Positions 1 to 11,489 of a DNA stretch of 64,000 nucleotides are shown here, one piece after another. Location: NCBI RefSeq assembly GCF_018687715.1, contig NC_056765.1, forward strand, positions 31,952,254 to 32,016,253, read 5' to 3'. The notes under the pieces were generated by a model. That model had not been told where the DNA came from. It was given only the letters and a program-made list of their open reading frames with translations, and searched no databases. Origin of the DNA: Carya illinoinensis (taxonomy: Eukaryota; Streptophyta; Magnoliopsida; Fagales; Juglandaceae). The translations under genes were made by a program, and so were the position numbers. The first letter of the stretch is position 1. Each line of letters opens with the position of its first letter.

Positions 1-480
1 TCAAAACAACATACGGGCGAGCAATATATCTTGCATACGGGCAGCAGACATGCATGGTGAGCAATTGGCTTGCCCGCACATTAACATCGGGCGACCAACG
101 AATCGTGTCACTAACTCATTCCGTGCAATAAGCTCGCCCGATGCAACGAGAAATAAGACCAATCTAAGTGTCAATATTGAATGACCGTTATTTGCCTATA
201 CGATCCGACGATTTATATCATCAATACGTTTAGTAACGGACGTATACTGCCTGAAACTGTTCAACCAACCATGACCGTCGTCCAATGGTCATTAACAATT
301 TTCAAGTCTCCTATCTTGATTGAAATGGTGCTTCGACTGTTTTTCAAAAGTCCCCTATCTTGCTTGAAATGGTGCTTCGATGTCTGATAAGGACATGCCC
401 AATCGGAAATAAATATACATTTTTCTTTCTTTGAAGTGTTGTGCTTCCATTGTTATCATGCATGTTCTGTATTAGTGGTC
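1..480. repeat. Repeat-rich spacer with GGGCGA motifs and a 44-bp tandem duplication
   Basis: No gene is recognised. The first 150 bases carry several copies of a GGGCGA/GGGCAG-type motif on both strands. Bases about 302-382 hold two copies of a 44-bp unit (key shared parts CTATCTTG and GAAATGGTGCTTCGA). This looks like the terminal or subterminal part of an unidentified transposon that extends to the left of the window. That origin is an inference; no terminal repeat is visible. Confidence 0.35.
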
Positions 481-1474
481 TTGAGATACTATAAGTGACA
501 ATATGTGACACGACCTATGAATCTAACATGATGAACACGATATAAAATTAACAAGTTTAGATTTGATGTTAATGGATCTAGATCAAAACGAGTTGACTTT
601 TTCAAAATTACAATTTTCTTATTGTTGAGTTGTAATAGTATTGGTATTTTTTAGTATGGTTATGTTTTATTCTTGATATTGTAATTTTATACTTACACTC
701 ATATTTATTAGTGTAAAGTTTGTAATATTATTTTTATTATATGTTAAATTTGCAAAATAGATATATTTTTTGTTAGTAGGTGGCCGTATTTTTTTAAGAT
801 ATTGTGGTTGCTAATAAATATTGATTTTAACTTTTATATAAAATTATGTTAATAAGGTCAAATAGTTTATGTTTGTTAGTTCAAAGAAATTACATTCAAC
901 GAGTTTAAATATTGAGTCATATCATGTTGACCTATTTCTAATTAATTATTAAACAGATCAAAACAATAGTAACACAACATGACCTGTTATCTAAATGAGT
1001 TGGATTATGGTTCGAAAGTCTGACACATTTAGTTTAACGGATCGGGTTCAAGTTTATTTATATAGCCGAATGTTTATGACTTGACACAATTTGAAAACAA
1101 GATTTGCCACCCCTAAGATTTTCTAGAATGTGAAAATCTTGGTATTCCAATATATATGATTTTATTAAGGCATAACGCAATCTGCAAATTACGAAAAATC
1201 TTCTCTGGGCTTCATTGTATTCCGTAGACAATCTTGCCTTAAACCTTTACATACCAATTTGTTCTGAGTTGGTGGGGTGAAATTGATTTAAGGAAACTTG
1301 TACAAGTAAGCATGTTTAAAGTAAAGGTTCAAGTTCGTACTAAACACAATAAAAAATCCGCTAAAAATTGAATAACGTTCACAAGACGTTCTGCGCAGAA
1401 GTCTTGTTCATCAGCGACTTATTTATTAATGAAGTCATATGAAAGACGATGAAAGATAAGGACAAAGATCTATT

Positions 1475-1480
<6 letters not shown>
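481..1480. other. AT-rich spacer, degenerate transposon-like sequence
   Basis: No coding frame or RNA gene is seen. The stretch to about 1115 ends in CCACCCCTAA. Reversed, this reads like the GGGGTGGCAA terminus common in non-autonomous plant transposons, so an old MITE-like element is possible. The rest is featureless AT-rich sequence. Confidence 0.3.

Positions 1481-1481
<1 letters not shown>

Positions 1482-1552
<71 letters not shown>
1482..1552. repeat. (GA)n microsatellite, about 35 units
   Basis: An uninterrupted GA dinucleotide run of about 71 bases lies about 270 bp upstream of the receptor-like protein start. It produces a spurious Ser-Leu frame on the minus strand. Its perfection suggests it is length-polymorphic. 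Confidence 0.95.
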
Positions 1553-1553
<1 letters not shown>

Positions 1554-1555
1554 AA

Positions 1556-1745
1556 AGCATGCACATGATCACGTAATTCATTTTTCTATCCTTTCTTCTA
1601 TGACTGTTTATATTCGTAGTCAACTTCTCCAGCTAGCAACTTTAGGGTAGAGATACTTCCAATTTCTGAGTAGTTACAAAGAGATGCACATGACCAAATT
1701 CATTTTTCTATGCTTCCTTCTTGGACTTTGTTCTTTATATAAATC
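1556..1745 (+). promoter_or_regulatory. Probable promoter of the receptor-like protein gene, with a direct repeat and TATA box
   Basis: Two diverged copies of a roughly 45-bp segment (ATGCACATGA, then ATTCATTTTTCTAT, then CTTCTT) start near 1559 and 1684. A TATA-like TTTATATAAAT lies at 1734-1743, about 85 bp before the ATG at 1826, a normal plant spacing. Promoter function is inferred from position. Confidence 0.45.
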
Positions 1746-2094
1746 CTTAATTTGGTCGACGAAAAGGCTAAAAAGAACCAGGCTTTCTTCTCGTTGTGAC
1801 AAATCAAACAGGAACCAATTAATCCATGGCTGCTCGTGATCTCCTCTTCAACTTGTTTCTCATTGGCATTTTCTGTATTAATCATGCATGCAACCAGATA
1901 GACCGCGACTGTCTCTTGTCCTTACCCTTCTCTCAGGATTTCTTCCAGAAGATCTCTACGGTGCATCAGAATTAGAAGAAATCTCCTTACCTTCTAATAA
2001 CATTTCAGGATCCATCAGCAATAGCATTGTGAACCTTACCAAACTCATCAACCTTGAGTTATATGACAATGAATTGAGTGGAAAGCTACCAATG

Positions 2095-2476
2095 TGTTGG
2101 GAGCTGTTTTTGCCCAGAAACGAATCTAAATAAAGGAGGGACGAAATTTAACGTGGTTCGGCAACTGCCTACGTCCACAGAAGCTGTAAATTCACTATGA
2201 AAATATTTTTACAGAAACTCTCTCTCACCCACTCTCTGTTTCTCTCTTCTGTCTCTCCCACTCTCTGTCGGCACGCTGCACTTTCGCTGCGCTTTCTCTG
2301 ATGCTTAAGCTCTCCTATTTATAGGAGAGCAAATCAATATGCAGCAATTTGCTGCATGATTTTAGGGAGGTGGGGAGGTGCCTAACAAAAGCACCGAACC
2401 GTGCCTTTGGTGCCTAACATGCCAAAATAGTAAACGGTGCATGGCACCGTTTACTTCTTTGTCTCCATCTGCAACA
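2095..2476 (-). repeat. 3' LTR of the Copia element (382 bp)
   Basis: In element orientation this is the downstream LTR. It begins TGTTGCAGATGG and ends CTCCCAACA on the minus strand. It is 3 bp shorter than its partner, lacking an ACT at about 2337. The conserved CCTATAAATAGG, a TATA box in element sense, lies at about 2316-2327. Confidence 0.95.
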
Positions 2477-2488
2477 ATCTCCCACTTG
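2477..2488 (-). other. Polypurine tract of the Copia element
   Basis: On the minus strand AAGTGGGAGAT immediately precedes the 3' LTR. This is the usual place and composition of the plus-strand primer of an LTR element. Confidence 0.75.
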
Positions 2489-2547
2489 GAGACAAATGAG
2501 TCTACATATCTTCATAGCAATTATCACAGCACTTTCAAATCATGCCT

Positions 2548-5500
2548 TTAAGTACGGAGGCCAACTGAAGCTATACACAGCTTCAGTTTGTCAGCAGTAA
2601 CTACTTTTGTAAACATGTCTGCTGGGTTTTCTGCTCCTCGAATCTTCTCAAGTATCAGTTGTCCACTATCGAGAAGAGATCGGATAAAATGGTATCGCAA
2701 CTGTATGTGTTTTGTTCTGGAATGAAAGGCTGGATTCTTTGCAAGAAAAATAGCACTCTGACTATCACTGTGCAGAATGCCTTTTTCATTCTTCTTTCCC
2801 AATTCCTCCAAGAATGACTGCAACCAAACCATTTCCTTCCCTGCTTCAGTTATAGCAACGTATTCAGCTTCTGTAGTTGAGAGAGCAACTATCTTCTGTA
2901 ACTTAGAAGCCCACGATACAGCTGTACCACCCAGCGTATACACAAATCCAGTAGTACTTTTTCTGCTGTCAACGTCACCTGCTAAATCAGCATCTACATA
3001 TCCCTGTAGTTTTAAACCTGCTTTTGTAAAGCATAGTGACGTATCTGAAGAGCCTTGTAGATATCTCAAAATCCACTTAACTGCTTCCCAATGCTGCTTT
3101 CCTGGATTACTCATGTACCTGCTCACAGCTCCCACTGCTTGTGCAATATCTGGCCTAGTACAGACCATGGCGTACATAAGACTACCAATAGCAGATGCAT
3201 AGGGTATTCTGTTCATGCATTCTTGCTCTTCCTCCGTCTTTGGCGACTGATCCTTAGTTAGTCGAAAATGACTAGCTAAGGGTGTGCTCACTGGTTTCGC
3301 CCTGTCCATGTTAAACCTTTTGAGCACCTTCTTTACATACTCCTCCTGCGAGAGCTTGAGAGTATTATTAGACCTGTCTCTAATAATTCTCATACCAAGG
3401 ATTTGTTTTGCAGCACCCAAATCCTTCATCTCAAATTGCTTTGACAACTGCTTCTTCAGTTTATTGATCTCCTCGATGCTTGACCCTGCAACGAGCATAT
3501 CATCCACATACAACAGTAGGATAATATAAGAGTTGTCAAAGTTCTTCATATAGCAACAATGGTCAGCCTGCAGTCTTGTAAATCCATTACTGCACATGAA
3601 GTTGTCAAACTTTCGGTACCATTGTCGTGGAGCTTGTTTTAGGCCATACAAGCTCTTCTTCAGTTTGCAAACTAGATTCTCTTTTCCCTTCACTGAGAAT
3701 CCTTGTGGCTGGTGCATATAAATGTCTTCCTCCAAATCACCATGAAGGAATGCAGTCTTCACATCTAATTGCTCTAGATGTAGATTCTCTGCAGCCACAA
3801 TTGCCAACACTAGCCTGATCGTTGTTAATTTTACAACTGGGGAGAAAATGTCTGTGTAGTCGACACCTTCTTTTTGTTGAAACCCCTTTACGACCATTCT
3901 GGCTTTGTAGCGCTTGCTACCATTGTGCTCTTCCTTAATTCTGTACACCCATTTGTTGTGCAAATCCTTCTTGCCTTTTGGAAGCTTAGTTAGCTCCCAT
4001 GTCTGATTTGACATCAGTGACTTCATCTCATCTTGCATGGCTTTCTCCCACTTGATCGAATCTTCAATTTGTAGAGCTTCATCATAACTTTCCGGTTCAC
4101 CACTATCTGTTAGCAAGATGTAGTATAGAGATGGTGAGAACCGCTGTGGTGGCCTGATTGTCCTTGAAGATCTTCGAATAATAGTGAGTGGTGTACGTTG
4201 TTCGATCTGTGGATCATCATTCTCTTGATCCTCATTCTGATCAGTGTTGACTCGAGTAACATCAAAGTCAACAACCTCAGGTTTCTTTGGCTGCTCCTCA
4301 GGCTCAGCTTGTGACCTAGCTTTGTACAGAATCTGCTCATTGAAAATCACATTTCTACTTCTGATGATTTTGCGATTTTTATCATCCCAAAATCGATAGC
4401 CAAATTCTTCATCACCATAACCGATGAAAAAACATTTTCTAGATTTGGCTTCTAACTTGTTACGATCAGTAGAATCTATGTGAACATATGATAAACAGCC
4501 AAAAACTTTCAAATGGGAAAGATTTACCTTCTTTCCGCTCCAGACTTCCTCTAGTAGATCGAACTTTAAGGGAACTGAAGGTCCCCGATTAATCAAATAG
4601 GCTGCAGTGTTAACTGCATCAGCCCAAAAACATTCAGGCAATCCTGAATTCAGCCTCATGCTTCTGGCACGTTCGTTGAGAGTTCTGTTCATGCGTTCAG
4701 CTACGCCATTCTGCTGCGGTGTCCCGGGAATAGTCTTCTGAAATCTAATCCCATTTGCAGCACAGAATTCTTTGAACCCTCCGTCGATGTACTCTCCTCC
4801 ATTGTCTGACCTCAGACATTTTAACTTCAAGCCTGTTTCATTTTCAACCATGGCTTTCCATTTCTTGAAAGTATCAAATGTATCAGATTTATTTTTCAAA
4901 AAATAAACCCATACTTTCCTGCTTGAGTCATCAATAAATGAAACATAGTACCGCGATCCTCCAAGAGAAGCGACTGGGGATGGCCCCCACAAATCTGTGT
5001 GCACCAACTCCAACTTTGTAGATTTTGGAGTTCTACCATTTTTCAGGAAACTAACTTTTTTCTGTTTCCCAAAAATGCAACCTTCACACATGTCGAAATC
5101 AGTTGATTCCAACTTTGGTAACTTCCCCTTGGATAATAGAATTTTCATTCCTTTCTCACTCATGTGACCAAGCCTTTGATGCCATAGGTTGGCATTTGCA
5201 TCAGCAATTGCAATAGTATCTCTAATACTTGAAGTCATGTATAGAGTACCTGTTTTTGTGCCTCGAGCTACTACCATAGCTCCTTTTGTTATCTTCCACG
5301 TGCCACCGGTAAATAATACCGAATGCCCATCAGCATCAAGTTGTCCTACAGAAATCAGGTTCCTCATGAGCTTAGGAACATATCGCACCTTCTGTAGCAA
5401 CCATGCACTTCCATTGGGCAGATTGATTGGTACATCTCCCATGCCTTCGATTTCCAACGCTTCACCATCTGCTAAGTACACCTTCCCGAAATCACCAGAG

Positions 5501-6429
5501 ACATAATTCTGTATGATTTCTCGGTGTGCTGTAGTGTGGAACGAAGCTCCTGAATCTAACACCCAAGATTCAATTTGATTGTCGACTGAAAGAAGTAAGG
5601 CATCTTGTAGATCTTCTGTTGTGGCATTAACAGAATCATGCTCATTCTTCTTCTTTGCTTCTTTGCAGTTATTTTTGAAGTGGCCAATCTTGCCACAATT
5701 CCAGCACTGTACTTGTTTTCCGGACCTTGATTTACTTCTGCCTCTTCGGGACTTTGATCTGCCCCGATTTGAACTTCTACTGGCTCATCTACCTCTCGTC
5801 TCGAGGTTTAAGGCAGAACTGGAAGTTGATGCTTCTCCTGTATCTCTTCTGCGAACTTCCTCACTAAGAATATGGTCCCGGATTTCTTGATACTTCATCT
5901 TTGTTTTGCCATAAGAATTGCTAATAGCTGTTCTCATGGCCTCCCAGCTTTTTGGCAATTGAGCCAGAGCAATCAGTGCACGTACTTCATCATCAAATTC
6001 AATCCCCACTGAAGCTAATTGATTGATGATGGTGTTGAACTCATTCAGATGCTGAATGACTGGAGTTCCTTCTGCCATTCTCAAGTAGAATAGCTTGTAC
6101 ATCAAATGCACTTTGTTATTGGCTGATGGCTGCTCGTACATGTCTGATAGAGCTTTCATCAAATCCGCCGTGGTCTTCTCCTTTACCACATTGTGTGCAA
6201 CTGATCTTGACAGTGTTAGTCTAATGACTCCCAACACTTGTCTATCAAGGAGACTCCAATCTTCATTGCTCATGTCTTCTGGCTTTCTTACTAGGAGTGG
6301 AAGATGTAATTTCTTTCCATAGAGATAATCCTCTATCTGCATTCTCCAGTAGCCAAAGTCTGTACCGTCAAATTTCTCGATACCAGCACCTTTAGCTTCT
6401 TCTCCAGCCATGAGTTCAAATTTAAACAA
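2548..6429 (-). pseudogene. Copia gag-pol polyprotein, one frame with a single internal TGA
   Basis: One frame runs from the ATG at 6429 to the stop at 2548 (about 1,293 codons) with a single in-frame TGA at 5785-5787 (codon 215). Codons 1-214 are a Copia gag (UBN2-like). A basic Ser/Arg linker follows, then a CCHC zinc knuckle at about 242-255 (CWNCGKIGHFKNNC). The aspartic protease shows DSGAS near 291-295. The integrase has its HHCC finger near 415-460 and a DDE triad at about D479, D542 and E578. The reverse transcriptase has YVDD near 974-977. RNase H shows the DADLAGD and STTEAEY motifs and ends at the C-terminus. All catalytic motifs look present. The stop sits where a CGA arginine codon would fit in the RS-rich linker, so a CpG C-to-T change is likely. 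Translation could give gag without its zinc knuckle. No other break was seen. Confidence 0.9.
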
Positions 6430-6470
6430 AGATCACCGTTACGTCTGAAATACTCGAATTAGCTGGAAAC

Positions 6471-6745
6471 GAGTCCGGAATGATCCAAATAGTTTGTCAG
6501 CACTATTTGATCGTCGCGATGGAACTCCAACTGGCGTGATCTAGCCCAAAATGATCTGCAACACGTGGATGGTTCAGATCTAATATACTGACGCCGAATA
6601 TCAAAATTTCGACCTTACGGATGAGTCCGGAATGATCCAAATAGTTGGAAAGCACTATTTGATCGTCGAAATTGGACTCCGAATGGCTTAGATCTAGCCA
6701 AAAACAGATCTGGAAAAACGGACGGTTCTGATCTGTCTGGCGCGT
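6471..6745 (-). repeat. Duplicated 152-bp segment in the Copia leader
   Basis: Two diverged copies start at 6471 and 6623. Both carry GAGTCCGGAATGATCCAAAT followed by GCACTATTTGATCGTCG and a GATCTAGCC block. They lie between the primer-binding site and gag, in the untranslated leader. Leaders of plant LTR elements often accumulate such duplications; no function is implied. Confidence 0.7.
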
Positions 6746-6892
6746 GAGATACACGCGCTGTACAGTGCGCATGGGCAAGCGCGTGGCGCGTGAGATACAC
6801 GCGCCTACAGTACTGTGCGAGTGGGGGAGCGTGAGGCGCGTGTGTTACACGCGCTGAACCTCTCTAGGGCGCGTGGGCTCGTGTCTTTCACG

Positions 6893-7015
6893 CGTCTTCA
6901 ACCTCTGTCGCGCGTGGGGGCGCGTGAGCGCGTGTGGAGCATGCGTCTTCAACCTCTGTCGCGCGTGGGGGCGCGTGAGCGCGTGTGGAGCACACGTCTT
7001 CAACCTCTGGAGCGC
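6893..7015 (-). repeat. GC-rich 51-bp tandem repeat in the Copia leader
   Basis: The unit beginning CGTCTTCAACCTCTG starts at 6893, 6944 and 6995, giving an exact 51-bp period over about 2.4 copies. It is rich in GCGCGTG and lies within a CpG-dense leader (about 6730-7080). Because 51 is a multiple of three, frames on both strands stay open across it. Those ORFs are not evidence of a gene. Confidence 0.85.
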
Positions 7016-7189
7016 GTGGGGCGCGTGGAATTGCAGCAGATGCACGCGCCGATCTTCTAGGGGCGCGTGTAGCCTCGTCCGATCTCCGTTTTCAATTCCG
7101 TTTGCGGCAACGGATTCATCTCGACGCGAGGAACACCGTGGAGTTGTCAAAAATTGATTTTGAGCAACTTGAATTTTCAGACAGCTCGA

Positions 7190-7209
7190 ACTGGTGCTCT
7201 GATACCAGT
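7190..7209 (-). other. tRNA(iMet) primer-binding site of the Copia element
   Basis: The minus strand reads TGGTATCAGAGCACC two bases after the 5' LTR. It is complementary to the 3' end of plant initiator methionine tRNA, the standard Copia primer. This fixes the element's orientation. Confidence 0.9.
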
Positions 7210-7594
7210 TGTTGGGAGCTGTTTTTGCCCAGAAACGAATCTAAATAAAGGAGGGATGAAATTTAACGTGGTTCGGCAACTGCCTACGTCCACAGAAGCT
7301 GTAAATTCACTATGAAAATATTTTTACAGAAACTCTCTCTCACCCACTCTCTGTTTCTCTCTTCTGTCTCTCCCACTCTCTATCGGCACGCTGCACTTTC
7401 GCTGCGCTTTCTCTGATGCTTAAGCTCTCCTATTTATAGGAGAGCAAATCAATACTATGCAGCAATTTGCTGCATGATTTTAGGGAGGTGGGGAGGTGCC
7501 TAACAAAAGCACCGAACCGTGCCTTTGGTGCCTAACATGCCAAAATAGTAAACGGTGCATGGCACCGTTTACTTCTTTGTCTCCATCTGCAACA
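7210..7594 (-). repeat. 5' LTR of the Copia element (385 bp), with TATA box
   Basis: This is the upstream LTR in element orientation. A palindromic GCTCTCCTA...TAGGAGAGC surrounds CTATAAATAG (about 7429-7440), a good TATA box for minus-strand transcription. Compared with 2095-2476 it has T for C near 7257, A for G near 7381 and an extra ACT near 7455. Confidence 0.95.
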
Positions 7595-8898
7595 CAATGG
7601 ATATGGGAAAGCTCTCCAAATTGAAGCATCTACTCCTCTATACAAACTTCTTAACGGGTGCTCTGCCGCCATCTCTAATGAATTGCACAAATCTCGTGAC
7701 CTTGAATTTACGCCACAATTTCTTTGGTGGAGATATCTCCACCCTAAACTTTTCTACTCTTCATCAACTTACTATACTCGACCTTTGGAAAAATGAGTTT
7801 TCTGGCACTTTGCCAGTGAGCCTTTTTTCATGCAAGTTCCTAAGAGCAATCCGACTTGCCAGTAACAAACTCGGAGGACAAATTCGACCAGAGATTGTTC
7901 AATTGAAGTTCTTAGTTTTCCTTTCACTCAGTTACAACACATTAACCAACATCACAGGAGCAGTCAAGATTCTGGCACATTGCAAGACTCTCAACGTACT
8001 CCTCCTTACTGGAAATTTTCTGAACGAGGCCATTCCAACAGATGACAGCATAGTTGGTTTCGATGGATTCAAAAGTCTCGAATATTTGGGTCTTACTCAT
8101 TGTAAGTTGACTGGTCAAATACCCACATGGCTATCTAAGCTTAAGAACTTACAAGTCTTGGGTCTAAGCTTCAATCGTATCACAGGCTCAATTCCTGGTT
8201 GGTTGTCGACTCTTTCGAGGCTCTTTCGTTTAAACTTATCTGATAATCTGATTTCAGGTGAATTCCCAAAAGAAATTTGTGCATTGCCAACGTTAGTATC
8301 AGACCAGGCTCCCATAGACGATAGTTCTTTGATTTTATCCATTTTTGCCACAGTGAATGGTACCTTTCTTGAGTTCAGTTCCCTCTCCAACTTGGGACCA
8401 TGGATATCCGTTGCAAACAACAATCTTAGTGGCAACATTCCCATTGAGATCGGTCGATTGAAGCAGCTTCATGGATTGAATTTTAGCCATAACAACTTCA
8501 TAGGCAACATTCCAGACCAAATATCAGAGCTTACAAACTTAGAAAGACTTGATCTATCTGGAAACCAATTGTTTGGCGAAATACCAGCATCGCTATCAAG
8601 GTTGCATTTCTTGCATCAGTTTAGTGTTGCAAACAATAATCTCCATGGAGCTATACCTTTAGGCACTCAACTCCAGAGCTTTGACGCCTCTGCATATGAA
8701 GGCAATCCTCAACTTTGTGGTGCCCCTCTTCCCCATGAGTGTGCCTCTATTATTGGTAACAACAACGACATTCAAAAGGACAAAGATGGACTTGGATTTC
8801 GATGGCTTCATATTAGCACGGTGCTTGGCTTCATTACAGGATTTTTGGGAGTATCTATTCCTTTATTTTTTAATAGTATTAATAGGAGAGTTGCATAG

Positions 8899-10435
8899 TT
8901 TACATATGTGTCATTAGCAATGTGTTTGTTGGGCCGAGCAGACGATGATCAGCAATAAAAGATATATAATTGTCCAAAAATAATTGATTGATGGCGGAAA
9001 TTAGCTTCATTTGGTTCCAAGCTTTACCTAAGGAATTAGTCTTATTAACAAGCAATTTATTAAGCTATATTTATTTGATAATATATTAGATCTCTTTTAA
9101 AATCTATAATTAACTAAATGAAATATATTTAAGAAAAAAATCAATGGTTGGTGCATACACAGTATGTACGTACCTAATTCATGTACTACTTAAAATCTTT
9201 TAATATAATTTACTGTTATACATTATTTAGAAAACTCAAAACTTAGTTTATTCTTCACTTATATTTCTCTTATTAATTCATACATAACTCCTTTCCAAAG
9301 TATAGACTCATTTCTCTTATTGATTTTGTTTTTCTTATATTTTTACTCTGTTTATGTTAGACCCTCCAAAATTATAATCCTGGCTTTGTCCCTGACCAAC
9401 ACCAGCAAGAACAACTATAGCAATATCCAAAGTAGTTCGGATCAGACCAGATGGAGATGGAGGAATTTATATATGGATAACTACTCATTGATTTTAATTT
9501 TAATTTTTTGGTAGATAGTCAGATCAGACCCAATGGAGACAGAGGAAGCTGTTCTCCGATTGCCTCCTTTCCCTGTTACCACTATGCCAAATCCCACCCC
9601 AAAATGAGTTCAAATGCTACTATATTTTTTTGTTGTATATTTCTAATTCTTATTCTTCTTTTATTTTGCGTTTAAGTATATGATGTTGAATATGTAATCA
9701 GAACCAATTGTGGCCCCCTGAAATGAAAACGTTGTCATATCTGTTTTATAATGCTGGCATTGCATGCCTATTTATGACTAGTATAATTTCGATGGATACA
9801 TAACACACACACACACACACACAAAGACACTTGGAGCAGGGTTCTCGAACATATTTTGTTGTTTACCACGCGATTCTCACTATCTAGTGAAATACTCCAT
9901 GATTCTAAACGATACAACTCCATGAGTTTTTCTATAATATTACCAATTTAATCAAACTTTTACTGAATTTCTTGTTCAAAGAAAGGGAAAAAAAAAGTTT
10001 GAGCTTTGTCTCTCAGTTTATGGTTTTCATTGAGCTCTTTCTGATCATTTTTATGTGTGATTTGCTCGACCATGTGAGGCTGTTGCATGACGTCGATCAG
10101 TTGAGAAGGAAGCAAAATGGGACAGATGATCTTATAGCTGCTAGATTCTAAATATATTTTTAAGATAGACCTTTTATTGCATTCCTTCAAAAAAATTTCC
10201 GCAGAGGGTAAACCCCAAGTTCCATTTTCAATGAATGAATGTCGATTCATTTTGATTTCTCAAGCCAACACAAGAACCAACCAATATGATAAGATGTCTT
10301 CAGGTTGTTATGTCTTCAAGTGCCATTTTGAAATCTGTTGTGTACTATGGTAGAAGCGGGTGATTGCTGGGCTACAATTTCTTCATAGATATTGGTACCT
10401 GCCCTTTAATTATTCATTGGTTGTAATCCAAATAT
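8899..10435. other. Intergenic, no gene recognised; (AC)n at 9803-9823
   Basis: This is the 3' flank of the receptor-like protein gene and AT-rich spacer. A short (AC)n microsatellite is at 9803-9823. A 96-codon minus-strand frame at 9960-10250 has no recognisable domain and no homologue that I can name, so it is not called. Confidence 0.5.
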
Positions 10436-10469
10436 TGGAAGCTCTTTGTGTTGCTGCGGCGTGTATTTG

Positions 10470-11470
10470 TTGATTTGACTTGGGATAGGTTCCAGATGGA
10501 TTTTGACAACCGATTCTTCCCCAAGTCAATGAAGACCTAGAAAGCTCAAGAGCTTGCCACTCTGATACAAGGTAATCTCTCAGTCAAGCAATAAGCGGCA
10601 AAACGCATAGAGTTGGGAAGGTTCGCTCCACATCTGATCATCACCACTAAAAAGATGCAAGCCCATAAGTTCTAAGGAGGCCTACAACCCTGAATTCAGA
10701 GTTACATGGCTGGGTTCCACATCAACAACTTCCAGGAGTTGGTTACTGTGGCTGCAATAACAGAAACGATAAAATGAAGTGTGGCAGCCCAGATTAACCT
10801 TGAGCGAATGAGGACTTCTTCCTTCTCTGTAGGAGGAAATAATACCAAGAGAAGGATTATACAAGGAGCCTGCAAGGGCAAGGGCATTATGCTAGCTCCA
10901 CCTACTACTCTTAAAAAGTGTGGAAAGAATCACGATGAAGAATGTCAGGTAGGCTTAGGAGTATGTTTCCGATACGGTTTGTCAGGAAACATGATTCAGG
11001 AGGGCCCTCAAAATGCACAAGGTGGAAGAAATGCTCCTAACAACCAACCCAATCAGAGGCTGCCTGTCCAAGCTCGTGTGTACACCTTCACCCCTGGAGA
11101 GATAAGCGAGGGGAAAACCAAAGATGAGGAGACGGAAATCATCATTGGTATTTTTCCTTAAATATCCCTCTTTAGAAATTAGCTTTAGCTGCTTAGTACT
11201 TAGTAGTTTATTACACCTTAGGTAAAATCACGTTATACAAATACACGGCTTGCACTTTGTTTGACTCCAGCGCTATGAGGTCTTTTGTGTCCTCTAAGTT
11301 TCCACGCACGTGTAACCTGCCAACTCAGACATTACCTTAAACTTTAGTAGTGTCAATTCCTGATAGAAGCATGATCACCTATACCTACGTATTGAAAAAT
11401 TGCCCATTAACCCTCGGAGAGAGATTGATGGAAGCCGACTTGATCATCTTCAACAAACTATCGACATTAT
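10470..11470 (+). pseudogene. Gypsy gag and aspartic protease remnant
   Basis: Frame-hopping translation gives a gag capsid piece (RFQMDFDNRFFPKSMK near 10490) and basic linkers. A worn zinc-knuckle region follows at about 10915-11000 (CGKNHDEEC, then CFRYGLSG). Near 11250 the protease reads TLFDSSAMRSFVSS, where DSGA(T) would be expected, so the catalytic glycine is changed. Several stops interrupt it. It is the upstream part of the same element as the integrase below. Confidence 0.7.
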
Positions 11471-11489
11471 ACTAGGATATATTGGGATC

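Larger units (their letters stand above)
2095..7594 (-). mobile_element. Full-length Ty1/Copia LTR retrotransposon with target duplication CAATG
   Basis: Two near-identical LTRs (2095-2476 and 7210-7594) flank a minus-strand gag-pol frame. The 5-bp target duplication CAATG is perfect (2090-2094 and 7595-7599). LTRs begin TG and end CA. Next to the right LTR, the minus strand reads TGGTATCAGAGC, the primer-binding site for initiator Met-tRNA. Next to the left LTR is a purine-rich tract. By eye the LTRs differ by two substitutions and one 3-bp indel, which implies a recent insertion. The polyprotein resembles Tnt1-type (Tork lineage) elements. It lies inside an LRR exon of the receptor-like protein gene, in antisense orientation. 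The gag-pol frame has one internal stop, so this copy is probably not autonomous. Confidence 0.95.
1826..8898 (+). pseudogene. Receptor-like protein (PSY1R/RLP2 type, LRR, no kinase), broken by a deletion and a Copia insertion
   Basis: The ATG at 1826 starts a hydrophobic signal peptide followed by an LRR N-cap with the CNQIDRDCLLS motif. This motif is typical of the PSKR/PSY1R/RLP2-3 family of extracellular peptide receptors. The frame then hits a stop at 1973-1975. LRR sequence resumes in another frame from about 1937, so several N-terminal LRRs have been lost with a frameshift. A Copia element lies at 2095-7594. Around it the LRR frame joins exactly (KLP-M before, DMGKLSKL after). From 7595 to 8898 the sequence is open: about nine LRRs, an island-like segment (VSDQAPIDDSS...FATVNG), two more LRR blocks, a C-cap with GNPQLCGAPLP, one transmembrane helix (VLGFITGFLGVSIPLFF) and a short tail ending at 8898. 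No kinase follows, so it is an RLP, not an RLK. In the family these proteins sit in the plasma membrane. This copy cannot make a normal product. Confidence 0.85.

Noticed and set aside
1379..1564. Minus-strand Ser-Leu-rich ORF
   Set aside because: It is simply the translation of the (GA)n microsatellite.
7190..7209. tRNA-like sequence
   Set aside because: The match to initiator Met-tRNA is the retrotransposon primer-binding site, not a tRNA gene; the same holds at 32435-32447.
6815..7248. Several overlapping ORFs of 80-100 codons on both strands
   Set aside because: The 51-bp repeat keeps every frame open; the region is the non-coding leader of the Copia element.
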